Shown here: positions 8,736 through 16,009 of the stretch, piece after piece
Position numbering within the stretch: position 1 is the stretch's first letter
Layout: every line of letters begins with the position of its first letter
The notes under the pieces: generated by a model
What the model was told of the DNA's origin: nothing
Database searches by the model: none
Seen by the model: the letters and a program-made list of their open reading frames with translations, nothing else
From: Symploca sp. SIO1C2
Lineage (GTDB): Bacteria > Cyanobacteriota > Cyanobacteriia > Cyanobacteriales > Coleofasciculaceae
Direction: 5' to 3'
NCBI GenBank assembly: GCA_010672925.1
Contig: JAAHFP010000056.1
Location: 1-37,062, forward strand
Length of the DNA stretch: 37,062 bases
Program-made: the position numbers and the translations under genes

Positions 8736-9311
8736 ATGACTAAATCGACATCTTCTCCCCCAGAAATACCAGCAACCAAACAGCATAACTTGCAGATAAC
8801 GCCAGAACAGGAAGCACAACTGAACTGGCTGAAAAATGCTCTTGGTGCTAGCAACATTGAAGAAACGATTCTTCGCTCTATTACAGTAATAGTAACTCTC
8901 AAACAGCATCTCAAACCCGGCAGTGAACTATTTCTGCACAATCAAGAGGAACAAATACGCTTACTGATTCCTGAATTGGAAGCACCACCTCATCAAGAGG
9001 AATGGCAGTATTTAGTGCCACGTCCTCACCCTTGGCGAAAACAACTTTATATCAAGGGACGCAAACTACGTGCTTTTAGTGTTTGGCGAGATATGATTGT
9101 TAACGAACTGTCTTTAGAAGAAGCAGCAGATAACTGGGATCTACCCCTTGCTGCTGTTTCTGAAGCAATCCGCTACTGTGAGAGTCACCAAGAACTCTTA
9201 AAACTCGAAGCAGAAGAAGAAGGCTATCGTCCTGCGGCTAGGGAGTCTCAATCGCCGGATACGGGAACTACCCATATTGGGTTTCGTTTGATTTCTTTGA
9301 AAACCCAATAA
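8736..9311 (+). CDS. DUF433-like protein with an atypical C-terminus
   Basis: 191 residues, preceded by AAGAGGG about ten bases before the ATG. The first 80 residues form an alpha-rich region (TPEQEAQLNWLKNALGASNI). Residues about 95-160 (WRKQLYIKGRKLRAFSVWRD, then ELSLEEAADNWDLPLAAVSE) resemble the DUF433 winged-helix fold found in VapB-type antitoxins. No DUF5615 or PIN toxin follows. The last 25 residues, ending THIGFRLISLKTQ, do not fit DUF433 and resemble the terminal IGFR-(L/V)-(I/V) motif of formylglycine-generating-enzyme-like proteins, so the tail may come from another gene. Function is unknown; regulatory role is inference. Confidence 0.65.
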   Translation: MTKSTSSPPEIPATKQHNLQITPEQEAQLNWLKNALGASNIEETILRSITVIVTLKQHLKPGSELFLHNQEEQIRLLIPELEAPPHQEEWQYLVPRPHPWRKQLYIKGRKLRAFSVWRDMIVNELSLEEAADNWDLPLAAVSEAIRYCESHQELLKLEAEEEGYRPAARESQSPDTGTTHIGFRLISLKTQ

Positions 9312-9321
9312 CCAATGGCGA

Positions 9322-9352
9322 TAGTTTCTCAATTTTTTTAATCGAGAAACTA
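9322..9352. terminator. Strong hairpin after the DUF433-like gene
   Basis: TAGTTTCTC at 9322-9330 pairs perfectly with GAGAAACTA at 9344-9352, with further partial pairing in the AT-rich loop. It lies 11 bases past the stop codon. There is no clear T run after it, so a processing or 3'-end stabilising role is as likely as Rho-independent termination. Confidence 0.5.
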
Positions 9353-9414
9353 AAGCCTGTTCTAAAGCATTTATTTGGGCACAAGTTGATTCATTTATAT
9401 ACTTTTTAATTACA

Positions 9415-10161
9415 ATGAATTACCCTTCCAAAAATCATTACACAAACATCGCCAATATTTACGATAATCTCTGGTCATACTCTCCTGAATATATTAAATT
9501 CACAACTCAAAAAATCATCGAGCATCTACATCTAATTTCCACAGATACCTTGGTAGATATTGGTTGTGGAACAGGAATTTATAGCAAAGAAATTCTCAAG
9601 CACATTCAATTACAGCAACCGATTATTTGCGTTGATCCTTCTGCGGAAATGCTAGAAAAAATCCCCGCAAATAGTCGATTGAATCCCATAAAAATGGATG
9701 GAGTAAGATTTTCTCAGAAACTAGGATTTTATGACAAAATTTTCTTAAAAGAAGCCATCCATTATATAGAAGAAAAATTTCTACTATTCCAGAATTTATG
9801 GCAAAGATTAATTCCTGGGGGAATTTTCTTGTTATTGCTCTTACCACCCATTATTGAGTATCCTTTATTTGCTAAAGCACTAGAATTGTACGAAAAAAAA
9901 CAACCTCACTATCAAGAACTAATTGATTTACTTCAAAAAGTAGGTTTTGCTGTCGATTCTGATATTATAGAGTACCCTTTAGAATTCCCCAAAAGTCAGT
10001 ATTTTGCAATGGTAGAAAATCGTTATATGTTTTTTCTTTCTGAATTTAATGATACTGAATTGGCAGCAGGTTTAAAGGAAATGGAAGAGAAATATCAGGA
10101 TAAGTCAGTGTTGAAATTTAGCGATCACATGGTTTTTATCGCAGCAACTAAACCTGAGTGA
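9415..10161 (+). CDS. SAM-dependent class I methyltransferase
   Basis: 248 residues. Motif I is LVDIGCGTGIYSKEIL (46-61), followed by an acidic end of strand 2 (ICVDPSAEML) and LIPGGIFLLLLLP in the post-motif region, the usual Rossmann-fold order of small-molecule or protein methyltransferases. It is the common free-standing ~250-residue type. The substrate cannot be deduced; neighbours (a DUF433-like gene and decayed sequence) give no pathway context. It is AT-richer than the genes around it. Confidence 0.85.
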   Translation: MNYPSKNHYTNIANIYDNLWSYSPEYIKFTTQKIIEHLHLISTDTLVDIGCGTGIYSKEILKHIQLQQPIICVDPSAEMLEKIPANSRLNPIKMDGVRFSQKLGFYDKIFLKEAIHYIEEKFLLFQNLWQRLIPGGIFLLLLLPPIIEYPLFAKALELYEKKQPHYQELIDLLQKVGFAVDSDIIEYPLEFPKSQYFAMVENRYMFFLSEFNDTELAAGLKEMEEKYQDKSVLKFSDHMVFIAATKPE

Positions 10162-10176
10162 GTATATCTAAAGTCA

Positions 10177-10204
10177 GTAGGGATGAATGGCTATTCGCCC
10201 CTAC
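10177..10204. repeat. Palindromic repeat (GTAGGG...CCCCTAC)
   Basis: GTAGGG at 10177 and CCCTAC ending at 10204 enclose GAAT/ATTC arms with one mismatch and one wobble. It lies 15 bases after the methyltransferase stop. The pattern matches a palindrome often dispersed in cyanobacterial genomes and may also serve as a 3'-end hairpin. Confidence 0.5.
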
Positions 10205-10272
10205 ATTCTTGCCATGACTAAATTTGAGAGGAGCGAGAATGTCCGGAGCGTGTGCCATTAAATTTTCTTCGC

Positions 10273-10452
10273 TGTTGGCTTAAGCTTTGGAGGTTTAATT
10301 ACCTTTGTCCCCTTATTTATTAGAGAGACTGGTGTCAATTTGAATCCTGGACTATACTTTACCACAGCCGCGATCGCTAGTTTCAATCTACCCTTGCTAA
10401 CTAGTCCGGCATCTGACCGTTATGGGCGAGACATATTTATTACCGGCTCTAT
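10273..10452 (+). pseudogene. Internal fragment of an MFS transporter gene
   Basis: About 180 bases are closely similar to 7995-8172 of the intact MFS gene. Translation gives VGLSFGGLITFVPLFIRETG and continues through TTAAIASFNLPLLTSPASDR to FITGS, with no internal stop. The differences include Arg to Pro, Gly to Ser and Gly to Asp at places conserved in the intact copy. There is an in-frame stop upstream (10259) and the similarity ends abruptly at about 10450, so this is a remnant of a duplicated gene and not a working gene. It fills most of the gap between the methyltransferase and the toxin-antitoxin pair. Confidence 0.88.
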
Positions 10453-10488
10453 ACCTGATAACTTTTGTAGACTATCATAGTTGAAATC

Positions 10489-10713
10489 ATGAATTATCAC
10501 AACATTATTACAATTGAACCAGGAAAACGCAGCGGGAAGCCTTGTATTCGAGGAATGCGCATTACTGTTTCTGATATCTTAGAGTATCTAGCAGGTGGTA
10601 TGACGGAAGAAGAAATTTTGGCAGATTTTTCTGAACTGACTTCCGAAGACATTAGAGCCTGTCTTGCCTTTGCTGCTGATCGAGAGAAGAAATTATTTGT
10701 TGCATCCTCGTGA
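10489..10713 (+). CDS. DUF433 antitoxin of a DUF433/DUF5615 pair
   Basis: 74 residues. The sequence contains TIEPGKRSGKPCIRGMRITV followed by EEILADFSELTSEDIRACLA, the standard DUF433 signature (GKPxIRGxRI, then an EExLxDFPxLT helix). DUF433 proteins are small winged-helix antitoxins next to DUF5615 toxins. The stop codon overlaps the toxin start by four bases (GTGA), a translational coupling typical of toxin-antitoxin pairs. Autoregulation of the operon is expected from the family but no operator is evident. Confidence 0.9.
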   Translation: MNYHNIITIEPGKRSGKPCIRGMRITVSDILEYLAGGMTEEEILADFSELTSEDIRACLAFAADREKKLFVASS

Positions 10714-11042
10714 AACTACTTTTAGATGAGAATCTTTCGGACAGGGTTATTCCCAGAATTATTGATTTGTATCCTTATTCAAAGCACGTTAAAACTCTTT
10801 CCCTAACAAGCACGGACGATGCCTTAATTTGGGCATACGCAAAAACTAATGGTTTTGTGATTGTTTCTAAAGACTCCGACTTTTATCAGCGTAGCTTGCT
10901 TTATGGCCATCCACCCAAATTTATCTACCTTCGCATTGGTAACAATCCAACATTAAAAGTTGTTCAAATTTTGAGAGATAGTTTTGATGTCATAACTCAA
11001 TTTGCCGCTAGTACAACAGAAAGTATTCTGGTACTGTCTTGA
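10710..11042 (+). CDS. DUF5615 (PIN-like) toxin
   Basis: 110 residues, GTG start overlapping the antitoxin stop. It shows LLLDENLSDRVIPRI at the N-terminus and DDALIWAYAKTNGFVIVSKD followed by SDF, the acidic positions of the Mut7-C/PIN-like DUF5615 family. Family length is normally 105-120 residues, so it looks complete. The predicted activity is RNA cleavage when released from the DUF433 partner, by analogy with VapC; this is inferred, not proven for the family as a whole. It is the only toxin-antitoxin pair in the window where both genes look intact. Confidence 0.88.
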   Translation: MKLLLDENLSDRVIPRIIDLYPYSKHVKTLSLTSTDDALIWAYAKTNGFVIVSKDSDFYQRSLLYGHPPKFIYLRIGNNPTLKVVQILRDSFDVITQFAASTTESILVLS

Positions 11043-11143
11043 GTCTGATCGCACCTAGCATATCCAAAAAATCTCAGAGGTGTTAGGGTAATTACTATTT
11101 AGGGGCGGGTTTAGCTAAAATAATTCCCCAATAACTAATCCTT

Positions 11144-14116
11144 TTGACTATGACACTAACTCAGGTTTGGGGAGCTTTGCTCATTTTCACCGTCTGTCCT
11201 GTGTTAGGGGGAGTTCCCCTAATTGCTTGGATTACCTACGCACTAACAGGACATCAACTGGCACGGCTGGGTACTGGTAATGTGTCTGTCTCCGCAGCTT
11301 TTTACCACGGGGGACGCCTGGTGGGTATCCTAGCTGTCTTGTCGGAAGCAGGCAAAGGCATTGCTGCGGTTTTACTGGCTCGTTATTTCTTTCCGACGGA
11401 ACCAGCTTGGGAGCTAATTGCTCTGATTATGCTAGTAATGGGTCGTTATTGGCTCGGCAAAGGAGCAGGGACTACCAATGTTGTCTGGGGCTTTGTAGTC
11501 CATGACCTGGTCGCGTCTTTCCTGATATTCTTAATTGGGTCAATAAGTTTTACCATTCTCCGCGATCGCAAGAGTGGCAAGATTGGGGTACTGATTCTGA
11601 TGCCCTTAATTTTGGCACTACGCTATCCTCAGGACTCGTCACGGGTGATATTGGCAGCTATCCTTGGTTTATTACTAGGTTGGATTTACCGAAAAATCCC
11701 TGATGATTTAGATCTACCCAGTCAAGAAGTTAAGGGGGAATCTCAAAGGGTGTTTCGTTTTTTTAGAGGCGATCGCGCCATAGTTTCTCTTGATGATAAG
11801 CTAGATGCTCAGCAGGTGGGACAAAAAGCTGCCACCCTAGCTCAATTAAAGCAGTGGGGTTATCCCATACCTCCTGGTTGGGTGCTGCCACCGGGAGATG
11901 ATGCCACACCTCTAATTAAATACCTCAACGTTTCAGAAGCTCAACCTTTAGTAGTTCGTTCTTCGGCAGTAGGGGAAGATTCGGAATTCGCTTCTGCCGC
12001 AGGAGTCTATCAAAGCGTGTTGCATGTTACCAGTCCCTATGCTTTACAGGAAGCGATTACCCTCGTCCTCGCATCTTACCGGAAACCAGTAGCGGCTCAA
12101 TACCGGCAAGATAACTCCTTGCCCGATATCTCAATGGCAGTGTTGATTCAGCAACAAATCCGGGGGGTTTTTTCTGGGGTTGCCTTCAGCCGAGATCCGA
12201 TTGCTCAACAAGGAGAGGCGATACTAATCGAAGGATTGCCAGGGGATGCTACCAGGGTAGTATCAGGACAAGTGACACCAGAACAGTATCGAGTCTATCT
12301 CCAGGAGTCAGCAGTTGCGTTCAAAGATAGTAGTTTAGACAGACGCGGAGACGCGGGGACGCGGGGACGGGGAGAAAATGAATTTGCTACCTCTGAATGC
12401 AACTTGGTATCGCAAATTGAAGGTAGTGGCGATTTACCCCCAGCTTTAGTAAAACAAGTAGCTATCCTCGCCAGGGAGTTAGAGAACCGATACCACGGTA
12501 TTCCCCAAGATATAGAATGGACTTATGATGGTCAACAGTTATGGTTGCTGCAAGCACGACCGATTACTACCCTACAACCAATCTGGACTCGTAAAATTGC
12601 AGCAGAAGTAATTCCTGGTTTAATTCGACCCCTGACTTGGTCGATTAATCGTCCCTTAACCTGTGGTATTTGGGGAGAAATCTTTACTATAGTTTTAGGT
12701 AAACGAGCAGCAGGATTAGATTTTAACCAAACAGCAACACTACACTATTCCCATGCTTACTTCAATGCTACTCTGTTAGGGCAAATTTTTCGCCGCATGG
12801 GTTTGCCAACGGAAAGTTTAGAATTTCTCACCAGGGGAGCCAAGTTCTCCAAACCCCCGATTAGTTCCACTCTGCGGAATGTGCCGGGATTACTGCGATT
12901 ACTAGGTAAGGAATGGAGCCTAGAGAAAGACTTTGCATTAGATTACCAACAGCAATTTGCTCCTACCCTAAGTCAGTTAAGCGCTCAAACCCTGTCTAAA
13001 CTTTCCCCTTCAGCTTTACTAGAACGCATAGACCTTATTTTAGAGGTTTTGAAACGAGCCACCTACTACAGCATCCTAGCTCCCCTGAGTAGCTCCCTGC
13101 GCCAAGCCATACTGCGAGTTCAGGATACAGAATTAGATAACAGCCAAGCACCAGAAGTTGCCAGTTTGCGATCGCTAGCTCAAATAGCAGCAGACGCTCG
13201 TCTTTTATTATCCGAGGAACAGGTAATTAGTGATAGTGGTGCTTCTCTGTTTACTACCCTAGCAGAAAGCCCGGATGGTCAAAGTATTGTAGGGCAGTTT
13301 GAGCAATTTTTAGAGAACTATGGCTACCTGAGTGAAGTTGCCACGGATATTGCTGTTTCTACCTGGAAAGAAGACCCCAGAGTAGTGCGGCGACTGTTTA
13401 CTCAATTTCTCTCGGATCCTCCTCCAGTGTCTTTACCACCAAAGCAACAGGGTATACGAGCTCAGTTAGCACAAGTACGCTTAGACCTTAAAGGTCGAGT
13501 TACCGAAGTTTACTCTCAGTTATTGGCTCAGCTGCGTTGGAGTTTTGTAGCACTAGAAACAACTTGGCTGCAAGAGAATCTACTATCAAAACCAGGGGAT
13601 ATCTTTTTCCTGGAATTTGCCGAAATCCGCTCTTTAGTTGCTGATACTGACTCGCAATTCAAACAACAGCTTCCCCAAATTATACAACAGCGGTGCAATC
13701 AACTAGAGCAAAACCGTCAGTTGGCAACTATACCTTCCCTTGTTTACGGGAATAATCCTCCAGCACCAGTTGCTTCTATTGCTCCCGCTACCAACCAACA
13801 GCTGCAAGGTATTGGTGCTAGTCCAGGGAAAGTTGAGGGTTGGGTTAAAGTAGTCAAAGACTTACAAGCCTTGGATAATATTGACCGTCAAACTATTCTT
13901 GTTGTACCCTATACCGACTCTGGTTGGGCTCCCCTACTTGCCCAATCTGGTGGTTTAATTGCAGAAGTAGGTGGACGTCTTTCTCATGGTGCCATTGTAG
14001 CTCGTGAGTATGGTATTCCAGCAGTGATGGATATCCATAATGCCATTCAGATGTTACACGATGGTCAACGGGTACGTATTGATGGTCGCTTGGGGATTGT
14101 TGAGATACTTGATTGA
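11144..14116 (+). CDS. PlsY-like membrane domain fused to a PEP-synthase/rifampin-phosphotransferase-like enzyme
   Basis: 990 residues. Residues 1-185 have about five membrane helices and degenerate PlsY (acyl-phosphate:glycerol-3-phosphate acyltransferase) motifs: LGTGNVSVS near 42, SEAGKGIAAVLLA near 68 and GRYWLGKGAGTTN near 100. Residues about 215-480 form a PPDK_N ATP-binding domain (QPLVVRSSAVGEDSEFASAA; then DIEWTYDGQQLWLLQARPIT). A largely helical 400-residue region follows, and the C-terminus is a phosphohistidine domain with His948 in GGRLSHGAIVAREYGIPAVM. The TIM-barrel of true PEP synthase is absent, so the order ATP domain, middle domain, His domain resembles rifampin phosphotransferase. 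The likely reaction is ATP-driven phosphotransfer through His948 to an unknown acceptor at the membrane. It is probably monocistronic. The ATP domain carries an in-frame octamer repeat. Confidence 0.8.
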   Translation: MTMTLTQVWGALLIFTVCPVLGGVPLIAWITYALTGHQLARLGTGNVSVSAAFYHGGRLVGILAVLSEAGKGIAAVLLARYFFPTEPAWELIALIMLVMGRYWLGKGAGTTNVVWGFVVHDLVASFLIFLIGSISFTILRDRKSGKIGVLILMPLILALRYPQDSSRVILAAILGLLLGWIYRKIPDDLDLPSQEVKGESQRVFRFFRGDRAIVSLDDKLDAQQVGQKAATLAQLKQWGYPIPPGWVLPPGDDATPLIKYLNVSEAQPLVVRSSAVGEDSEFASAAGVYQSVLHVTSPYALQEAITLVLASYRKPVAAQYRQDNSLPDISMAVLIQQQIRGVFSGVAFSRDPIAQQGEAILIEGLPGDATRVVSGQVTPEQYRVYLQESAVAFKDSSLDRRGDAGTRGRGENEFATSECNLVSQIEGSGDLPPALVKQVAILARELENRYHGIPQDIEWTYDGQQLWLLQARPITTLQPIWTRKIAAEVIPGLIRPLTWSINRPLTCGIWGEIFTIVLGKRAAGLDFNQTATLHYSHAYFNATLLGQIFRRMGLPTESLEFLTRGAKFSKPPISSTLRNVPGLLRLLGKEWSLEKDFALDYQQQFAPTLSQLSAQTLSKLSPSALLERIDLILEVLKRATYYSILAPLSSSLRQAILRVQDTELDNSQAPEVASLRSLAQIAADARLLLSEEQVISDSGASLFTTLAESPDGQSIVGQFEQFLENYGYLSEVATDIAVSTWKEDPRVVRRLFTQFLSDPPPVSLPPKQQGIRAQLAQVRLDLKGRVTEVYSQLLAQLRWSFVALETTWLQENLLSKPGDIFFLEFAEIRSLVADTDSQFKQQLPQIIQQRCNQLEQNRQLATIPSLVYGNNPPAPVASIAPATNQQLQGIGASPGKVEGWVKVVKDLQALDNIDRQTILVVPYTDSGWAPLLAQSGGLIAEVGGRLSHGAIVAREYGIPAVMDIHNAIQMLHDGQRVRIDGRLGIVEILD
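12342..12373 (+). repeat. GC-rich octanucleotide tandem repeat inside the fusion gene
   Basis: Four 8-bp units in register: GACGCGGA, GACGCGGG, GACGCGGG, GACGGGGA. They are far more GC-rich than the flanks. They are translated as about RRGDAGTRGRGENE (residues about 399-412), a hydrophilic spacer between two conserved segments of the ATP-binding domain. Confidence 0.85.
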
Positions 14117-14130
14117 TGGCAGAAGACAGA

Positions 14131-14156
14131 CCCACCCCTAACCCCTCTAAGGAGGG
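14131..14156. repeat. Dispersed CCACCCCTAACCCCTC...GGAGGG repeat
   Basis: The same motif, in either orientation, occurs at 15867-15892, 24478-24503 and in part at 30101-30125. The copy here follows the fusion gene stop by 15 bases and has short complementary arms (CCCCTC / GGAGGG). The remaining bases up to 14363 hold no gene; the only other structure I see is the palindrome CCATATATGG near 14249 with a related ATATATGG about 30 bases later. Confidence 0.7.
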
Positions 14157-14363
14157 AAGAGTATCTAAGAAAAGAAAGCTGGTACGGTAAGCTTTTTAAC
14201 TTCAGGGGGTGACAAGTTAAAAGGAGCGTGCATGAGTGTCAACTCCCATATATGGCGTAGTGGTTCTCAAAAAACCTATATATGGAAATACCCCAAGGGT
14301 GTCAGAAAATTGTATTCTTCTTCCTCTGCTCCTCCTTATTCAGCAAACCCCACTTACAAGTGA

Positions 14364-15695
14364 TTATTCCTGTTCCTCCTCCTGAGAAGAGTTGAGTTTC
14401 TGGACTTCTTTAGCGGATATGCCTTCTCCTTGGTAACCAATATACCAAAGTACCGCTGCTGTCTCCGCGCGAGTCACGGCTTTCTTTGGTTGGAATAAGG
14501 TTGTATAACCCAGCAAGCGGCGGATATTAGCAGAATCTCCATTCTGGAAATCCGCTAATACAGCTCGCAAAGCTTTAGGATCAATTTTGGTGGTATCTTG
14601 AAAACCCCAAGTTTGTTCAACTGCTTCCACTGAAGCTTTAGGTAATACCTGACGGTTGTCTAGAGGCACTTTCCACAAGATCAGACTTTCCCTAGTTAAG
14701 GGAGCATCTGGACGAAATGTTACTGTTGTCGCGTCACCACTCAGAGGACTAGGAATTAGTCCTGCTTCTGCTAATGCTTGAATACTGGGGAAATCTGGAT
14801 CAGTGTTGAGGACATCCTGGAAAACTGGCTTAGCGGTTGCCGAAGCTAGACGAATTTGCTTTCCTGGGCTGTTGCCATGTAACTTATTATTTGCCGCTAC
14901 TAACCACCGAGCATATTCACGGCGGTTGACGGTTTTATTGGGTTCAAATTTAGTACTTTCAGTATCTGGATTATCTTCAGAGTTAGATTGCTTAAAAGTG
15001 AATATCCCCAAAGCTGCCAAATCTTCAACATATTGGCGCAGTTGTTGGGGAACTTGGTCAAAGTCACTGAAATCTTGGGATACTGTGGAAGACTCCTTAG
15101 ATTCTGCTGGTTCCAAGTCAGATTGCTCTGGTGATTCTTCTGGTTCCGATTCAGATTGCCCTACTGTTGCTTGCTCAGGACTACGAGTATACTTAACGTC
15201 AAATTCTGTTAGGCTCGGATTTCTTGGTGTTGCTGGTTCAGAGTTGCTATTGCTAACAGAAGGAATCGATATAGTAACTTCTAACTCCTGCTTACGAGCA
15301 ACCAAAGTACCCTCAGCATCCTCCGGTAGTTCAGAGATAATTTCCCAGTTGCTAGACTCGAAAGCCCTTTGGTAAAAACTTAGGATAACATTGCTAGGGT
15401 CCGAGGATGACCAAATAGTCAGCTTACCTGGAGTTTCCGCTGCCTTGAGGGACTCAACTTTCTCTAACTGAGCTTGAGGATAGCGCATCTCAGAAGGAAA
15501 ATCCTTGGGTAATTGCTCTGATGGGGGAATCTGAGAGTTGCTTGGGGATGACTCTTCAACAATATTTTGCTTCTCTTTTAGATTAGGATCTGGAGCTAAG
15601 GAACTCTCAAGCTCTTTGCTACAAGAAGTTGATAAACTCAGTAAGCAAGTAGTTGCTAAAATAGCAAATCGGGCAGGATGTTGATCGAACAGCAC
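14364..15695 (-). CDS. Exported SLH-domain protein, possible lipoprotein
   Basis: I choose the GTG at 15695, giving 443 residues starting about MLFDQHPARFAILATTCLLS and then LSTSCSKE, a short hydrophobic signal with a Cys that could be lipidated (the lipobox is imperfect). An upstream ATG at 15833 is open, but its extra residues are partly translated heptamer repeat, so I consider it noncoding. The middle contains a mixed domain with LTIWSSSDPSNVILSFYQRA and an acidic Ser/Glu linker. The C-terminal half has S-layer-homology repeats: FSDFDQVPQQLRQYVEDLAA, VFQDV...ALAEAGLIP and FRPDAPLTRESL, plus a terminal VTRAETAAVLWY. In cyanobacteria SLH domains bind peptidoglycan-linked polysaccharide, so an envelope role is likely. 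Its promoter region faces lepB. Confidence 0.75.
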   Translation of the reverse strand: MLFDQHPARFAILATTCLLSLSTSCSKELESSLAPDPNLKEKQNIVEESSPSNSQIPPSEQLPKDFPSEMRYPQAQLEKVESLKAAETPGKLTIWSSSDPSNVILSFYQRAFESSNWEIISELPEDAEGTLVARKQELEVTISIPSVSNSNSEPATPRNPSLTEFDVKYTRSPEQATVGQSESEPEESPEQSDLEPAESKESSTVSQDFSDFDQVPQQLRQYVEDLAALGIFTFKQSNSEDNPDTESTKFEPNKTVNRREYARWLVAANNKLHGNSPGKQIRLASATAKPVFQDVLNTDPDFPSIQALAEAGLIPSPLSGDATTVTFRPDAPLTRESLILWKVPLDNRQVLPKASVEAVEQTWGFQDTTKIDPKALRAVLADFQNGDSANIRRLLGYTTLFQPKKAVTRAETAAVLWYIGYQGEGISAKEVQKLNSSQEEEQE

Positions 15696-15717
15696 AGGTT
15701 TTTTAATGAATAATTGA

Positions 15718-15745
15718 GAATTGGGAATTGGGAATTGGGAATTGG
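15718..15745. repeat. Heptanucleotide tandem repeat (GAATTGG)
   Basis: Four perfect GAATTGG units. The same unit is repeated three times at 25489-25509, and both arrays adjoin the string GAAGGTCGAATTGG or its parts. The array sits just upstream of the SLH gene start I chose. Confidence 0.85.
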
Positions 15746-15866
15746 GAAGGTCGAATTGGATAAAATTCCACGTCAAAAATAAGATGAGCAAACGTGTCAG
15801 CTTTCCTTGTCTCTTTCTAGCTCTTTCCCCCAAAGAGAAGTTAAGAGTGGTTTATGCCTCCAGTTT

Positions 15867-15892
15867 CCCTCCTGGGAGGGGTTAGGGGTGGG
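15867..15892. repeat. CCCTCCTGGGAGGGG...GGGGTGGG repeat between short direct repeats
   Basis: Same family as the copy at 14131, reversed. The core CCCTCC / GGGAGGGG can form a hairpin. It lies between two near-identical 15-mers, GTGGTTTATGCCTCC at 15847-15861 and GTGGGTTATGCCTCC at 15888-15902, as if the unit had been duplicated or inserted. Confidence 0.7.
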
Positions 15893-15939
15893 TTATGCCT
15901 CCTGTTTTTTGACCTCGCTAACCAAGTAGTATGGTTTAG

Positions 15940-15973
15940 AGACACGCCTACCTTTATGATACGGTGGCGTGTC
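15940..15973. promoter_or_regulatory. Hairpin in the lepB leader
   Basis: AGACACGCC at 15940-15948 pairs exactly with GGCGTGTCT at 15965-15973. It is 36 bases before the lepB ATG and could be a leader structure or the end of the preceding repeat cluster. No sigma-factor motifs of quality are visible. Confidence 0.4.
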
Positions 15974-16009
15974 TTGATTTGTGAGCACAGTAATGTTGCG
16001 GAGAGATAG

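Noticed and set aside
8597-8941. Minus-strand frames opposite the DUF433-like gene
   Set aside because: They are antisense to a better supported gene and have no recognisable features.
10489-11042. Integration of the toxin-antitoxin pair by a mobile element
   Set aside because: I found no terminal repeats or integrase around it; only the MFS fragment hints at rearrangement.
14803-15375. Plus-strand frame opposite the SLH gene
   Set aside because: Ser/Leu-rich antisense of the acidic linker; no domain pattern.
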